Below, one piece after another: positions 33,572 to 42,461 of a stretch of DNA of 54,073 nt. Origin of the DNA: a bacterium (GTDB lineage: Bacteria > Actinomycetota > Acidimicrobiia > Spongiisociales > JAENVV01); NCBI GenBank assembly GCA_024641305.1, contig JAHEDI010000023.1:1-54073 (forward strand). The letters are read 5' to 3'. The first letter of the stretch is position 1. Every line of letters starts with the position of its first letter. The notes under the pieces were generated by a model that searched no databases, had not been told where the DNA came from, and worked only from the letters and a program-made list of their open reading frames with translations. Position numbers and translations under genes: made by a program.

Positions 33572-33799
33572 TCAGGTTCGGCGGTGACGGGCCGCTGGAT
33601 CGAACGTCATATCGCGGATTCGGTCACGTGCGAGCTGGCCATGATGGCGGGCGCGAACAGCAATGCCAGCGTTTGGGCGATCGTGGTCGAAGGCTACCGT
33701 GCTGACCTTGATAGCGTTGCGGCGGTGCTCAGCGCCACAGAAGTCGACCTAAGTTACTCGGACGGCCGCTAGCTGCTCACGACCACCAGGTTCGACTAA

Positions 33800-34159
33800 T
33801 TGTCCGATGCTCGCTCGGTCCTGCGTGGAGCTTCGGGGCTTCTCAGCTTTGCCTCAGGCGCAGTGGCCATTTCCCGTCTATCGGTTCGCCCGCTGGCCCT
33901 CGGCCAGGTAATTCGAATCCATGCAGACGGCCGCTCGGAAACGCATGCGCTGGTTGGCACAGTTTTCGAGTTTGAGTCGGTTTTCGGAGCCGGTTCAATC
34001 ACGACGACTTCGGATGGTATCCGCGTGCGTCAACTTCTGGCTATTGCTCAGAAGGCAATCGTTGCAGGCGAGGCGAACGAAGACCTAGCGCACGCTCTTA
34101 GATTGTTGGGGAACATCCGCGAAGGTTCGCAAACCTATCGGAGGCGGAGCTCTTGGTGA
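33800..34159 (+). CDS. Hypothetical protein
   Basis: 119 codons from a TTG start, containing regular-looking stretches (VIRIHADGRSETHALVGTVF, RVRQLLAIAQKAIVAGEANEDLAHAL) but no domain I know and no ribosome site. Its codon use is less GC-biased at third positions than the neighbours. It may be a remnant of accessory DNA. The flanking 33572-33799 and 34160-34366 stretches hold no gene I can support. Confidence 0.3.
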   Translation: MSDARSVLRGASGLLSFASGAVAISRLSVRPLALGQVIRIHADGRSETHALVGTVFEFESVFGAGSITTTSDGIRVRQLLAIAQKAIVAGEANEDLAHALRLLGNIREGSQTYRRRSSW

Positions 34160-34366
34160 GCGACATCCTTCGCAACTGGTAGAGGCGGAGTGGGCCGTGC
34201 TCGCGTCGAAGGATTGACCTGTGCCTATGTGGATGAGTATCTATGCATGCGTGGATACACAGTCGATTCATCAGATTGGCGATCGTTGCAGGCGTGGGCG
34301 AGAGAAATGCGTTGAGCCGTGGCTCTGAACCCGATACGCTGCGTTTATCACGGGAGGAATACGTCG

Positions 34367-34744
34367 ATGAGCAAAATGCCTGCCCGCATCGCCGCGTTTG
34401 GCGGGGCGGTGTTTGTTGCTTTCGGATTGTGGGCCATGATCGGCCCTTCGTCCTTTTTCGACCAGCTGGCGCAGTTCGAGCCGTACAACCAGCACTTCAT
34501 CCAGGACATCGGCGCGTTCCAACTGGGACTCGGGGCAGTACTGCTCCTCGCACTGCGCCATTCCGATTCGCTCGCTTCAGGGCTCCTCGGGGCAGGAACG
34601 GGTTCTGCGGCTCACGTTGTATCGCATGCCATTGGCGCCGATCTCGGTGGTACCCCGGCTGTCGATATTCCGTTTTTTGCTGTGCTATCGGCGGTTTTGC
34701 TGGTGGGTGGCGTCATGCGGCTTCGCCACCGCCTCTTTGACTGA
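34367..34744 (+). CDS. Small integral membrane protein
   Basis: 125 residues with four hydrophobic segments (about 8-27, 47-65, 73-92 and 100-117) and short loops (SSFFDQLAQFEPYNQHFIQDIGAF). The layout resembles small four-helix DUF4345-type membrane proteins, but I cannot assign it firmly. GGAGGAA precedes the ATG at 34367 by eight bases; an in-frame upstream ATG at 34319 has no such site. It stands alone between decayed mobile-element DNA and the lipoprotein hydrolase. Confidence 0.65.
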   Translation: MSKMPARIAAFGGAVFVAFGLWAMIGPSSFFDQLAQFEPYNQHFIQDIGAFQLGLGAVLLLALRHSDSLASGLLGAGTGSAAHVVSHAIGADLGGTPAVDIPFFAVLSAVLLVGGVMRLRHRLFD

Positions 34745-34781
34745 GCGAATCGGCTATTCAGTGAGCCCACGTCTCATGCGG

Positions 34782-34831
34782 GAACTGTTATCGCTCTGGG
34801 TTCACAGATACCAAATTGGGGCACCAGAACC
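34782..34831 (-). pseudogene. Fossil of an integrase 3' end
   Basis: These 50 bases match 23357-23407, the end of the tRNA-Val integrase gene and its stop, at 45 of 51 aligned positions. All substitutions are transitions, and there is one single-base gap that breaks the frame. Nothing else of the integrase remains nearby. It points to a former related element to the right of the present one. Confidence 0.65.
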
Positions 34832-35053
34832 TTCCACTCAACACAGATCATCTCAGACCCTGTTCGAGAGATGGGAAAACCGCGATCGACAACGGTGAAT
34901 GTTTCCGCCATCGTCCGTGGAATGAGTGGACGCTGGGCTCTGCTGGTGATACCTTGCGCGCAGAGGCGGAGGCGCCCGCAACGAACGTTGCTCGCCTTCC
35001 ACTAGCTGCGGCTCCGTGCCTCGCGACCGTCGACACGTCGATAGGGGTCGTCC

Positions 35054-36046
35054 ATGTCACCGAGGCCGCGGTTCGTCATCATCATCCTGGGTCTTTTGGT
35101 CGGGGCATGCGGGTCCCAAACCGCACCGCTCTCTGCCGGTTCGTCGACGCCTCCGGCGACGCAGCCCGACGCGGTAACGACCACCGTGAACGCAGCTACT
35201 ACGACGGCCGCCGTGGACACCACCATGACTGTCGTGCAGACCGGGCCGCTGTACCAGGTGGATATCGGTGGTCGGATCATGGTGATGGAGTGTCGCGGAC
35301 AAGTTTCGACACCGACCGTGGTCGTCGACGCGTGGTCTTCGAACGGGGTCCGGGCGCTCGTTGAAGCCGTCTCGGACTTTGCCAGGGTATGCACCTATGA
35401 CCATGCCGGAACTCGTCGGAGCGGGCCGCCGCCTGAGCTGCCCCGCACCGCTCAGGCCTATGCAGACGATCTGCATGCGTTGCTTTCCGGATCGGGCGTT
35501 GAAGGACCGTATATCCTGGTCCCTTGGTCGCTCACGACATGGACCACGATTCTCTATGCCTGGACTTACCCCGAGGACCTCGCTGGCGTTGTCATGATTG
35601 ACCCGCGCGGTCCCGGGGTGAGTTCGGGAGACCTGGCTGCGCTCCCTGAGCCAATGCCGGATGAGCCCCTGGCAGTGACCGACGTTCGCAACTTCCTGCT
35701 TGAACTGATCTCCAACCCGGGAGAAAACGACGATGAAGGGCTCGATTGGCATGCGAGCGAGGAACTGGCCCGAGCCGCCATCGACGAAGACGGACCGTTG
35801 TTTGGAGACCGTCCGACCATCGTCCTGAGTGCCACCGACACGTTCGAAGATTGGAGAACCCTTGACCTTCCGCCGGAGATTCTCGACTTGTTCTGGCAGG
35901 TGTGGATCGACGAGCAGCAACGACTTGCCGCCGAGTCGAGTCGGGGGGAATGGCGTGTGGTCCCTGACAGTCGCCATGCCATCCAGGTGGATCAATTGGG
36001 TGCCGTTGTCGACGCCGTCAGGGAGGTGGTATCGGCCGCTGGGTAG
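35054..36046 (+). CDS. Lipoprotein alpha/beta hydrolase
   Basis: 330 residues. The lipoprotein signal ends LLVGAC (cysteine near residue 19). A Thr/Ala/Pro-rich linker to about 65 precedes an alpha/beta-hydrolase fold: VCTYDHAGTRRSGPPP before the nucleophile elbow, the likely Ser in LVPWSLTTW (a variant of GxSxG), and the His in DSRHAIQVDQ near the C-terminus. The substrate is unknown. Many short exported hydrolases have this form. The long acidic and Thr-rich linker suggests the enzyme sits away from the membrane. Confidence 0.8.
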   Translation: MSPRPRFVIIILGLLVGACGSQTAPLSAGSSTPPATQPDAVTTTVNAATTTAAVDTTMTVVQTGPLYQVDIGGRIMVMECRGQVSTPTVVVDAWSSNGVRALVEAVSDFARVCTYDHAGTRRSGPPPELPRTAQAYADDLHALLSGSGVEGPYILVPWSLTTWTTILYAWTYPEDLAGVVMIDPRGPGVSSGDLAALPEPMPDEPLAVTDVRNFLLELISNPGENDDEGLDWHASEELARAAIDEDGPLFGDRPTIVLSATDTFEDWRTLDLPPEILDLFWQVWIDEQQRLAAESSRGEWRVVPDSRHAIQVDQLGAVVDAVREVVSAAG

Positions 36047-36124
36047 GAAGCGGAAGCGCCAGCTGAACGCCCCTTACGGTTGTGTGATCCAGACGATCAA
36101 ATCACTAGGAAAGGACTACCAACA

Positions 36125-36559
36125 ATGGCCCGCGTTTCAACGTACCTCAACTTCATGGGCACGACTGAAGAGGCGTTTGAGTTCTACCGCCGTGTATTCG
36201 GGGGAGAATTCACGTTCATCACACGCATGAGTGATGTCCCGCCGATGCAAGGTCAGTCACCGCTCACGGAGTCTGAACAGCAAATGATCATGCACATCGA
36301 ATTGCCAACGCTGGGCGATCACAGCCTCATGGGGACAGACGCGCTTGAGTCGATGGGTCATACCCTGACCTTCGGGAACAATTTCTCGATCAACCTCGAG
36401 CCAGACACGCGCGCCGAGGCCGACCGTCTATACGCCGGGCTTGTGGAGGGTGGGGAAGCGACCACCCCACTTACTGACATGTTCTGGGGCAGCTATTTCG
36501 GCTTGCTGACTGACCGGTTCGGTGTGCAATGGATGTTCAATTGCGCGGAAAACACCTAG
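36125..36559 (+). CDS. PhnB-like VOC-fold protein
   Basis: 144 residues from the ATG at 36125, with AGGAAAGGA upstream. VSTYLNFMGTTEEAFEFYRR and FGVQWMFNC bound a glyoxalase-fold domain of the PhnB/YjdN type. Members of this group are mostly without proven enzymatic activity. An upstream in-frame ATG at 36080 adds residues unlike the family. It follows the hydrolase by about 80 bp and may be transcribed separately. The 36560-36808 stretch after it is without a recognised gene. Confidence 0.85.
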   Translation: MARVSTYLNFMGTTEEAFEFYRRVFGGEFTFITRMSDVPPMQGQSPLTESEQQMIMHIELPTLGDHSLMGTDALESMGHTLTFGNNFSINLEPDTRAEADRLYAGLVEGGEATTPLTDMFWGSYFGLLTDRFGVQWMFNCAENT

Positions 36560-36808
36560 CCATGGCGCTCGGGAAACCGAATCGTGGTCGCGATTACCCG
36601 GGTCGAGCGGGCGTCAGGGATGCGTATTCAGGCACTTATACAGTCGTTCAAGCTTGCCGGTAGGCGATCGCCCTGTTGTCTTTGACTCCAGCCACCATAA
36701 GGACCTGGCCCCAGAGAGGGGCACCTAGTTTCTTAGGTCTTGATCATCTGAAGGCTTCCCGAGACAAGTCCACGGTGGATGTCGTTCAAACTTAAGGTGC
36801 ACTCTCAC

Positions 36809-37246
36809 TCAGGATTTGGCTGGACCGATGGGTGGTCGCTGTTTGCGATACGAGTTCTTTCGCTTGATCAGACCGTTGCGGACTGTGAGAAAGTCACACC
36901 CGTTCACTTCAAGGCGACTCCCGTCGGCCAGCGTGCCGGTCAACGTCCACTCCGAAACACAATATTCGGGGTTGATCACATGGTGATGCCCACTTCCCCA
37001 GTGGGCGTCGGGCATTCTCTCGAACACCGACGCGAAAGCCATTCGTACTTCGGCCCCTCCTGCAAATCGCTGTCCTTCGACATCGGGTCCCCCGGAAGCT
37101 TCGAAGACCCCGTCCTTGGAAAATAGCTGCATCAAGGCCTCCAGGTCATGGTTGTTCCATGCATTAATATGCTTGACCATCAAGGCCATCAGGGCTTCGT
37201 CGGGTTCTGACACGGGTACCTCACTTGTCGCTTCGTGCAAGAGCAT
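36809..37246 (-). CDS. SnoaL-like (NTF2-fold) protein
   Basis: 145 residues or 134 if the GTG at 37213 (GAGG six bases upstream) is used. The opening VKHINAWNNHDLEALMQLFSKDGVFE and the later VNGCDFLTVRNGLIKRKNSY are typical of the SnoaL/NTF2-like polyketide cyclase superfamily. Functions range from isomerases to binding proteins, so no reaction is assigned. It is on the same strand as, and downstream of, the oxidase gene at 37311, with a 64-bp gap. Confidence 0.82.
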   Translation of the reverse strand: MLLHEATSEVPVSEPDEALMALMVKHINAWNNHDLEALMQLFSKDGVFEASGGPDVEGQRFAGGAEVRMAFASVFERMPDAHWGSGHHHVINPEYCVSEWTLTGTLADGSRLEVNGCDFLTVRNGLIKRKNSYRKQRPPIGPAKS

Positions 37247-37310
37247 TGTCGTTCGATGGGGTGGCGTCGTTGCTTTGCGAACGCCAGGCTGGGAATGAGC
37301 GGGAACCCGA

Positions 37311-38516
37311 CTACTCGAAAAGTGGGCGGAGGTGGTCGTTCAGGAACACGCCGGTAGGGTCGAATTGGCGCCGCACCTCGAGGAAATCTTCATACCGAGG
37401 GAACAACCGGGCCAGGCGATCGGCCGTCATGAAGTGGAGTTTGCCCCAGTGAGGACGGCCACCGAATTCGGCGAAGAGACTGTCGCAGGCTCGGAGGTAT
37501 GGCCAGTAGTCGACCCCGGGTTCGCCTGAAATTGAGACAACCAGGTTGTCGCGGTGGTAATTCGGGCTCATCCAGGCGTCTTCGGCCGCCACCACCCGGA
37601 TTTCGAGTGGGTACATGCTCAGCGGATGCCAGCGGAGCATGAGGCGGCGCATTTCCACCAGGATGTCGCGCCACCGTTCCAATGGGAGGAAGTATTCCAC
37701 CTCATGGAAGTTCGGGTCGTAGACCATGGGGTATATCCGGTACGAACGATCCATCCGCTCATGGGATCCGAGCTTGACGTCAGCTCCGGCGTCGACCTCG
37801 AGATACCGTTTCACGACGCAGTCGTCGGCGCCGGCCCCGTCAAGGTTGTACAGCCTGGCGGAGTCCTCCGTCGGCATCCAGAACAGTCCGTAATGCCGGT
37901 ACACGTCGATATCGCGTTCGAACGTTTCGAGCACTTCGGCGAACGGCACGATATCGGTCCGGGCGTGGAGGTGATAGGCGGGGACGACTTTAATGGTCAG
38001 TTCGGTCATGATGCCGAGCATCCCGATCGAGGTCTGCAGGGCTGCCAGAAGGTCGGGATTTGCTTGACGGGTCACATCGACCAGTTGTCCGTTCCCGTCG
38101 ACCAGTCGGGCTCCCTCGAGTGTTGCCGAGAAGGAGGGGAAGCGGCGGCCTGATCCGTGTGTGGCGGTGGCAATGGAGCCAGCAATCGCCTGAGTGTCGA
38201 TGTCACCCTGGTTCGCCAGAGCCAAGCCGTGCTTCCACAACGGCTCGCCGAAATCGCCGATGGTCGTCTTGGGAAGCACCCGCACCAGTCGGTGGTCGGC
38301 GTCGATGTCGACGATGCCCCGCATCGCCGACAGGTCGAGGAGGACATCGGTTTCGACGATCGGCGTGAACGAATGCGCCGTGCCAACCGTTCGGACCCTG
38401 GATCCAGCAACGAGTGCCTTGGCTACGTGTCGTTGAATTTCGGATTCGGTCGAAACCGCCGCAACGTCGCGGGGTTCGAAGGACTGATTGCCTACCCAGT
38501 TGGACCACACCGTCAT
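37311..38516 (-). CDS. FAD-linked sugar-lactone/alditol oxidase
   Basis: 401-residue flavoprotein of the vanillyl-alcohol oxidase family, closest in layout to D-arabinono-1,4-lactone, L-gulono-1,4-lactone and alditol oxidases. The FAD-binding part includes SRVRTVGTAHSFTPIV, GDIDTQAIAGSIATATHGSG and LGIMTELTIKVVPAY. The C-terminal substrate domain carries GRPHWGKLHF, the HWGK flavin/active-site motif of this group. Exact substrate cannot be told from the sequence. A SnoaL-like gene follows on the same strand. Confidence 0.92.
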   Translation of the reverse strand: MTVWSNWVGNQSFEPRDVAAVSTESEIQRHVAKALVAGSRVRTVGTAHSFTPIVETDVLLDLSAMRGIVDIDADHRLVRVLPKTTIGDFGEPLWKHGLALANQGDIDTQAIAGSIATATHGSGRRFPSFSATLEGARLVDGNGQLVDVTRQANPDLLAALQTSIGMLGIMTELTIKVVPAYHLHARTDIVPFAEVLETFERDIDVYRHYGLFWMPTEDSARLYNLDGAGADDCVVKRYLEVDAGADVKLGSHERMDRSYRIYPMVYDPNFHEVEYFLPLERWRDILVEMRRLMLRWHPLSMYPLEIRVVAAEDAWMSPNYHRDNLVVSISGEPGVDYWPYLRACDSLFAEFGGRPHWGKLHFMTADRLARLFPRYEDFLEVRRQFDPTGVFLNDHLRPLFE

Positions 38517-38732
38517 GGATCGAGCCTACCTCGACAGTCATGTTGCAAGCGGTCGAGAAGCTCCGGCTAGTTGTTCGATTGCCTGGTGTCCCAGAGCTGG
38601 ACCGGTGGTGTACCGAGGCGAGAGTCTGGCCGCCAAACCGTCGTTATGCCTAGGTTTGGATGTCTGGGCCCCAACGGGCAACCGGTCCAACGCTTCCAAC
38701 TCACAGGAATACGAAGAACCCATGGTGAAGAT

Positions 38733-39011
38733 AAGACTGCCCTGCGTGAGGGTCGCATTCGGGGCGCCGGCCTCGATGTGTTCGAAACCGAAATGCCCGA
38801 GCCCAACCCGGGTCCGCGGCCCGGCCTTTACGATCTCCCGAATGTCGTGTTGACCCCACATATCGGTTCGGCCGCTCGCGAAACGCGCGACTAGATGGCT
38901 TTGCGAACCGTGCACAACATTGAACGTTTCTTGCAGGGGAAGCGTCCGTTCGACATTCTCAATCCCGAGGTTTACGGTGAAGCTGCCCGCCAGGACGAGG
39001 CGATCGGATAG
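38733..39011 (+). pseudogene. Remnant of a D-2-hydroxyacid dehydrogenase
   Basis: Only the C-terminal part remains: [33 protein letters not shown] (with the active-site histidine region) and, after an in-frame TAG at 38892-38894, MALRTVHNIERFLQGKRP to a stop at 39011. The NAD-binding core and N-terminus are missing. Upstream sequence in this frame does not resemble the family. It is a decayed gene rather than a recoded one, as no recoding signal is visible. Confidence 0.82.
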
Positions 39012-39200
39012 CCGGTCGCTGATCCCAACCGCGAGCCGTCTCAGCCCGAGTTCGAGCTTTAGTTAGGCGATGGCCGCTTGTGACCTTCGCCCCCTTCTAC
39101 CAGGCCGAGATCAATGGTCCGATGTCAATAGTCGGGGAGTCCCAACCGATGGGATTCGAGGCGCCCATCCGTCTCGAAAACCCTCGACAAAGGAGGAACC

Positions 39201-39959
39201 ATGCCAGACATGAACGGCAAGGTGGCGTTGGTCACCGGGGCCGGGAGCGGTATCGGAAGGGCGACGGCCTACGCCTTCGCCAGATACGGAGCCAAGGTTG
39301 CAGTCGCCGACCTTGACAAGTTGGGTGGTGTCGCCACCGAAGAGCACATCAACTCCACGGGTGGGGAAGCGATCTTCATCGAGGTTGACGTTTCCCAAGA
39401 GATGCAGGTCAAGGACATGATCGATCAGACCGTGGCCGAATTCGGACGCCTCGACTATGCCCACAACAATGCGGGAATCGACGGCGAGCAAGCTTTGCTT
39501 GCCGATCAGACAACCGAAAACTGGAACCGCGTGATTGCCGTGAATCTGTCGGGTGTCTTTTTCGGCATGAAGTATGAGATCCCCGCAATGCTCAAGCAGG
39601 GTAAGGGCGCCATTGTCAATACGGCGTCGGTCGCCGGTCTGAAGGGATTCGGCAACATCGCCCCGTATGTCGCCTCCAAGCACGGCGTCGCCGGGCTCAC
39701 GAAGTCGGCAGTTGCTGACTACGGAACATCGGGTATCCGGTTCAACGCCCTGTGTCCAGGCGTGATCAACACTCCCATGGTGGCCGGCTTCATGAAGGAG
39801 AATCCCGAGCTGATCGACGCTGTCATCGGTAACACACCGATGGCCCGGGTTGGCGAACCTTCCGAAATGGCTGAAGTCGTAGTGTGGCTCTGCTCGGATG
39901 AGGCGTCCTACGTGAACGGCCATACGTTCGCAGCCGATGGGGGGTTGATGGCGATCTAG
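39201..39959 (+). CDS. SDR-family oxidoreductase
   Basis: 252-residue classical short-chain dehydrogenase/reductase. The cofactor loop is VTGAGSGIGRATA, and ADLD at the second strand suggests NAD(H) preference. NNAG is in AHNNAGIDG, the catalytic Ser lies in TASVAGL, and the Tyr and Lys are in YVASKHG. The later motif is CPGVINTPM. The substrate is unknown. AAAGGAGG precedes the ATG by five bases. It converges on the cyclase gene with a 45-bp gap. Confidence 0.95.
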   Translation: MPDMNGKVALVTGAGSGIGRATAYAFARYGAKVAVADLDKLGGVATEEHINSTGGEAIFIEVDVSQEMQVKDMIDQTVAEFGRLDYAHNNAGIDGEQALLADQTTENWNRVIAVNLSGVFFGMKYEIPAMLKQGKGAIVNTASVAGLKGFGNIAPYVASKHGVAGLTKSAVADYGTSGIRFNALCPGVINTPMVAGFMKENPELIDAVIGNTPMARVGEPSEMAEVVVWLCSDEASYVNGHTFAADGGLMAI

Positions 39960-40004
39960 GGCGCCAATTCAAACCAACTTAGATTGCGCCGGGCGGACCG
40001 ACCG

Positions 40005-41963
40005 TCAGTCTTGGTCGCTGATTGAAACCAGCCGGTAGGCCGCCACTGGTTCAGTCTTGCCTTTGGCGTCGATCGGACGGACTTGTTCGGCAGTAACGAC
40101 ATGTCGTACCAGGTCGTAGGTGGTCGCTCCCATCAGGATGTCTCCAGGTTCGGTGGCAGTTTCGAGGCGGGCCGCCACATTCACGGCATCTCCGATAGCC
40201 GTGTAGTTGCGCAGCTCGTCGCTGCCGATGTTGCCGACCAACGCTGAACCGGTATTGACTCCGATTCGAAACTGAGGCCAGTCGGGCCGATCCCGAATCA
40301 ATTCGCCGATGGCTTGCTGCATCCGATGGGCCGCCCGGACGGCGCGTACGGCGTGGTCCGGTTGGAGAATCGGCGTGTTAAAAACGGCCATGACGGCGTC
40401 ACCTACGAACTTGTCGACGGTTCCGCCTTCGTCGAGCAGAATCGGCACAACTGTCGTGAAGTATCGGTTGAGCAGGTCGACGACGTCGCTGGGGTGTTGG
40501 ACGCCCTCGGTGTATGAAGTGAATCCCCGCAGGTCGGCGAAGAGCACGGTGATTTCCACCATGACGCCACCCAGTTCTGCATTCTTCGGGTCGTTAAGGA
40601 GTCGGGTGGCGATCGTCGGTGACACGTAGCGGCCAAACAGGCCCCGCAGATCGCGATAGACGACCAAATTCCCCAGGGCCATGCCGAGGTGGTCAGCGAA
40701 CGACTGCACGAGGTCTTGATCCCTCCCGCTTGCTGTGCCCGGAGCCACATGGAGCGTACCGAACCGTCGGTCGTGAAAGGTCACCTGGCAGGCTTCGCTT
40801 GCCCCAGATTCATCCGAGCTGGGAACGAACCGGACATCGAGTCCCATGGCCCCACCCAGCGCCTCGGCTGCCAGGTCACCGAGTTGGGCTTCCGTAATGT
40901 CATCGAGTGGTTGTCTTGAAATGGTCGCCATGGCGGCCAGCACACCGGATTGGCGTCGTTCGGTTGCCACCGCCGTGGCGGCGTCTTCGAGAATCTCAGT
41001 TTGGCCGGTCGAAAGGCCGAATTGCTCGCCAAGGCTTCGGGCGGCGAGTTGGGTATCGGATGAAGACGCAGTTGCTGCAACAGCCGAGACCAACTGTTCC
41101 AGGGCGCTGCGAAATTCAGATTTGATTTCTTCAACGGTGCTGGCGAGCGCCACCGACGAGAACAAGGCTCCGGGTCGTCCCTCTCTCCGGAATTGGACAT
41201 ACGAAGCGTATGCGACATATCCATAGCTGACGAGGATGACGAGATGCCACGTCCACCACGAAAGCTGCCATGGTCGAGCGAGGCCGACGAGAACCACCAC
41301 CTCAGCCAGCAACACCAGTGAGGTAACCAAAGCCATCGCTACCGCCGAGGGCCGGGACCGGTAGACGAGGTAGTAGCGGAAGGCCGCCACCAGAAACAGG
41401 GCCACACCGATGACTTCGAGCGGTAAGAAGAAGTCAGAAAGCCCCGATTCCTCGAGCGAAACTCCGAGCGGAGCGATGTCGTTCACGCTGAGATACAGCC
41501 ACGCTGCAGCAATCGCCAAAACTCCGATCGACAGGTGCGTTCGAGAGCGGACGATCGCCGCCGAGCGTGACTCGGACCACTCGAGGGAAGACAACGTAGC
41601 GAGGATGGCTGCCACGAATAAGCCGGCGGGCATAGCGAGCGAAAATCCGAGGTTGGCGCCCGCGGCGAGCAGCTTGGGAGTTGCCAACGCATGGACCGCA
41701 AAGAACGCCGCGCTCACCGAATACGACAACGACATAAGGAACAGTCGGGCGTCGTTGCGGGCTTGCGCTTCTCGTCCGATGCGGGTGGCGAGCATGAGGT
41801 TGGCGAAAGCCACGATGGCGACCAACCAGAAATGGGTTGGGTTGTGTTGCCACTTTGCGTCGACCGCCGGGGCGGCGAGTAAGACGGAGACGAAGGCCGG
41901 AGCCAACGCCATGTGCAGGACCCATACAACGGTGCCTGGCCATGCGATTGAACGGTTTACCAA
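40005..41963 (-). CDS. Membrane-bound class III adenylate cyclase with GAF-like domain
   Basis: About 652 residues. Roughly eight N-terminal membrane helices (to about residue 265) are followed by a GAF-like region (about 290-435) and a C-terminal class III cyclase domain. Metal aspartates lie in VLFADLRGFTSYTE and KFVGDAVMAVFN; the adenine-selecting Lys is in VDKFVGD, and AIGDAVNVAARLE carries the Asp, Asn and Arg. All key residues are present, so it is probably an active cAMP producer. TTG at 41963 is chosen because GGAGG lies six bases upstream; the frame is open to 42029. The input signal is unknown. Confidence 0.9.
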   Translation of the reverse strand: MVNRSIAWPGTVVWVLHMALAPAFVSVLLAAPAVDAKWQHNPTHFWLVAIVAFANLMLATRIGREAQARNDARLFLMSLSYSVSAAFFAVHALATPKLLAAGANLGFSLAMPAGLFVAAILATLSSLEWSESRSAAIVRSRTHLSIGVLAIAAAWLYLSVNDIAPLGVSLEESGLSDFFLPLEVIGVALFLVAAFRYYLVYRSRPSAVAMALVTSLVLLAEVVVLVGLARPWQLSWWTWHLVILVSYGYVAYASYVQFRREGRPGALFSSVALASTVEEIKSEFRSALEQLVSAVAATASSSDTQLAARSLGEQFGLSTGQTEILEDAATAVATERRQSGVLAAMATISRQPLDDITEAQLGDLAAEALGGAMGLDVRFVPSSDESGASEACQVTFHDRRFGTLHVAPGTASGRDQDLVQSFADHLGMALGNLVVYRDLRGLFGRYVSPTIATRLLNDPKNAELGGVMVEITVLFADLRGFTSYTEGVQHPSDVVDLLNRYFTTVVPILLDEGGTVDKFVGDAVMAVFNTPILQPDHAVRAVRAAHRMQQAIGELIRDRPDWPQFRIGVNTGSALVGNIGSDELRNYTAIGDAVNVAARLETATEPGDILMGATTYDLVRHVVTAEQVRPIDAKGKTEPVAAYRLVSISDQD

Positions 41964-42034
41964 CAGGAACCTCCAGCGGCTAACCGTAGCCAAATTCGAC
42001 TTTCTTCGCGAGAAGGTGTCGAAGCCCAAAGCAA

Positions 42035-42056
42035 GGCCCGCGCCGTGGCGGGGGCC
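42035..42056 (-). terminator. Hairpin after the 71-residue gene
   Basis: GGCCCGC and GCGGGGGCC can pair. Read on the minus strand the stem is followed by TTGCTTT, so it probably ends the transcript of the small gene at 42078, before the cyclase gene on the same strand. Confidence 0.55.
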
Positions 42057-42077
42057 GCTTCACGAGACTGCGATCTC

Positions 42078-42293
42078 TTAGCCGCCCAGCAGGCCTCCCA
42101 GGCCTTTCTTGACGTTGTCCATCAAGCCGCCCTCACCGGCGCCGGCACCGCCGCCCAGGAGACCGTCGAGTTGTGAGGCGATGGGCCCTGGGAGCTTGTC
42201 CTTGACGAAACCGATGACCATACCGACAATTTCTTCTGCCTTGTCGGCGGGCAAGCCGGTCTTTTCGGTGATCATCGAGATGAGTTGTTCCAT
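42078..42293 (-). CDS. Small glycine-rich-tailed protein
   Basis: 71 residues: a helical N-terminal half (EQLISMITEKTGLPADKAEEIVGMVIGFVKDKL) and a glycine-rich end (LLGGGAGAGEGG). The first half resembles short DUF2267-type or DUF937-like helical segments, but no function is known. AGGAG lies six bases before the ATG. A longer in-frame reading upstream to 42950 lies antisense to the acyl-CoA dehydrogenase and is rejected. The 42294-42461 stretch upstream is without another gene. Confidence 0.7.
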   Translation of the reverse strand: MEQLISMITEKTGLPADKAEEIVGMVIGFVKDKLPGPIASQLDGLLGGGAGAGEGGLMDNVKKGLGGLLGG

Positions 42294-42449
42294 AGCATCT
42301 CCTGTCTGGTGGCCGGTCTCTTCGAGCTCCTGACACGAATCGTAGCGGCCAGCCTGTCCCCGCAACGAGTGCGCATCCACCCTGGGCGATGTCGAGGTTG
42401 GATGCACACTCGTTCCAGGGATGGGGCGATCCGACTGGCCGTGAATCGC

Positions 42450-42455
42450 TAACTT
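42450..42455 (+). promoter_or_regulatory. -10 element of a probable leaderless start
   Basis: TAACTT ends six bases before the acyl-CoA dehydrogenase ATG, with no ribosome site. No clear -35. Confidence 0.5.
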
Positions 42456-42461
42456 GGACGT

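Noticed and set aside
38892-38894. Selenocysteine, pyrrolysine or other recoding at the TAG in the dehydrogenase remnant
   Set aside because: The gene lacks its whole N-terminal half, so decay explains the stop; no recoding structure is visible.
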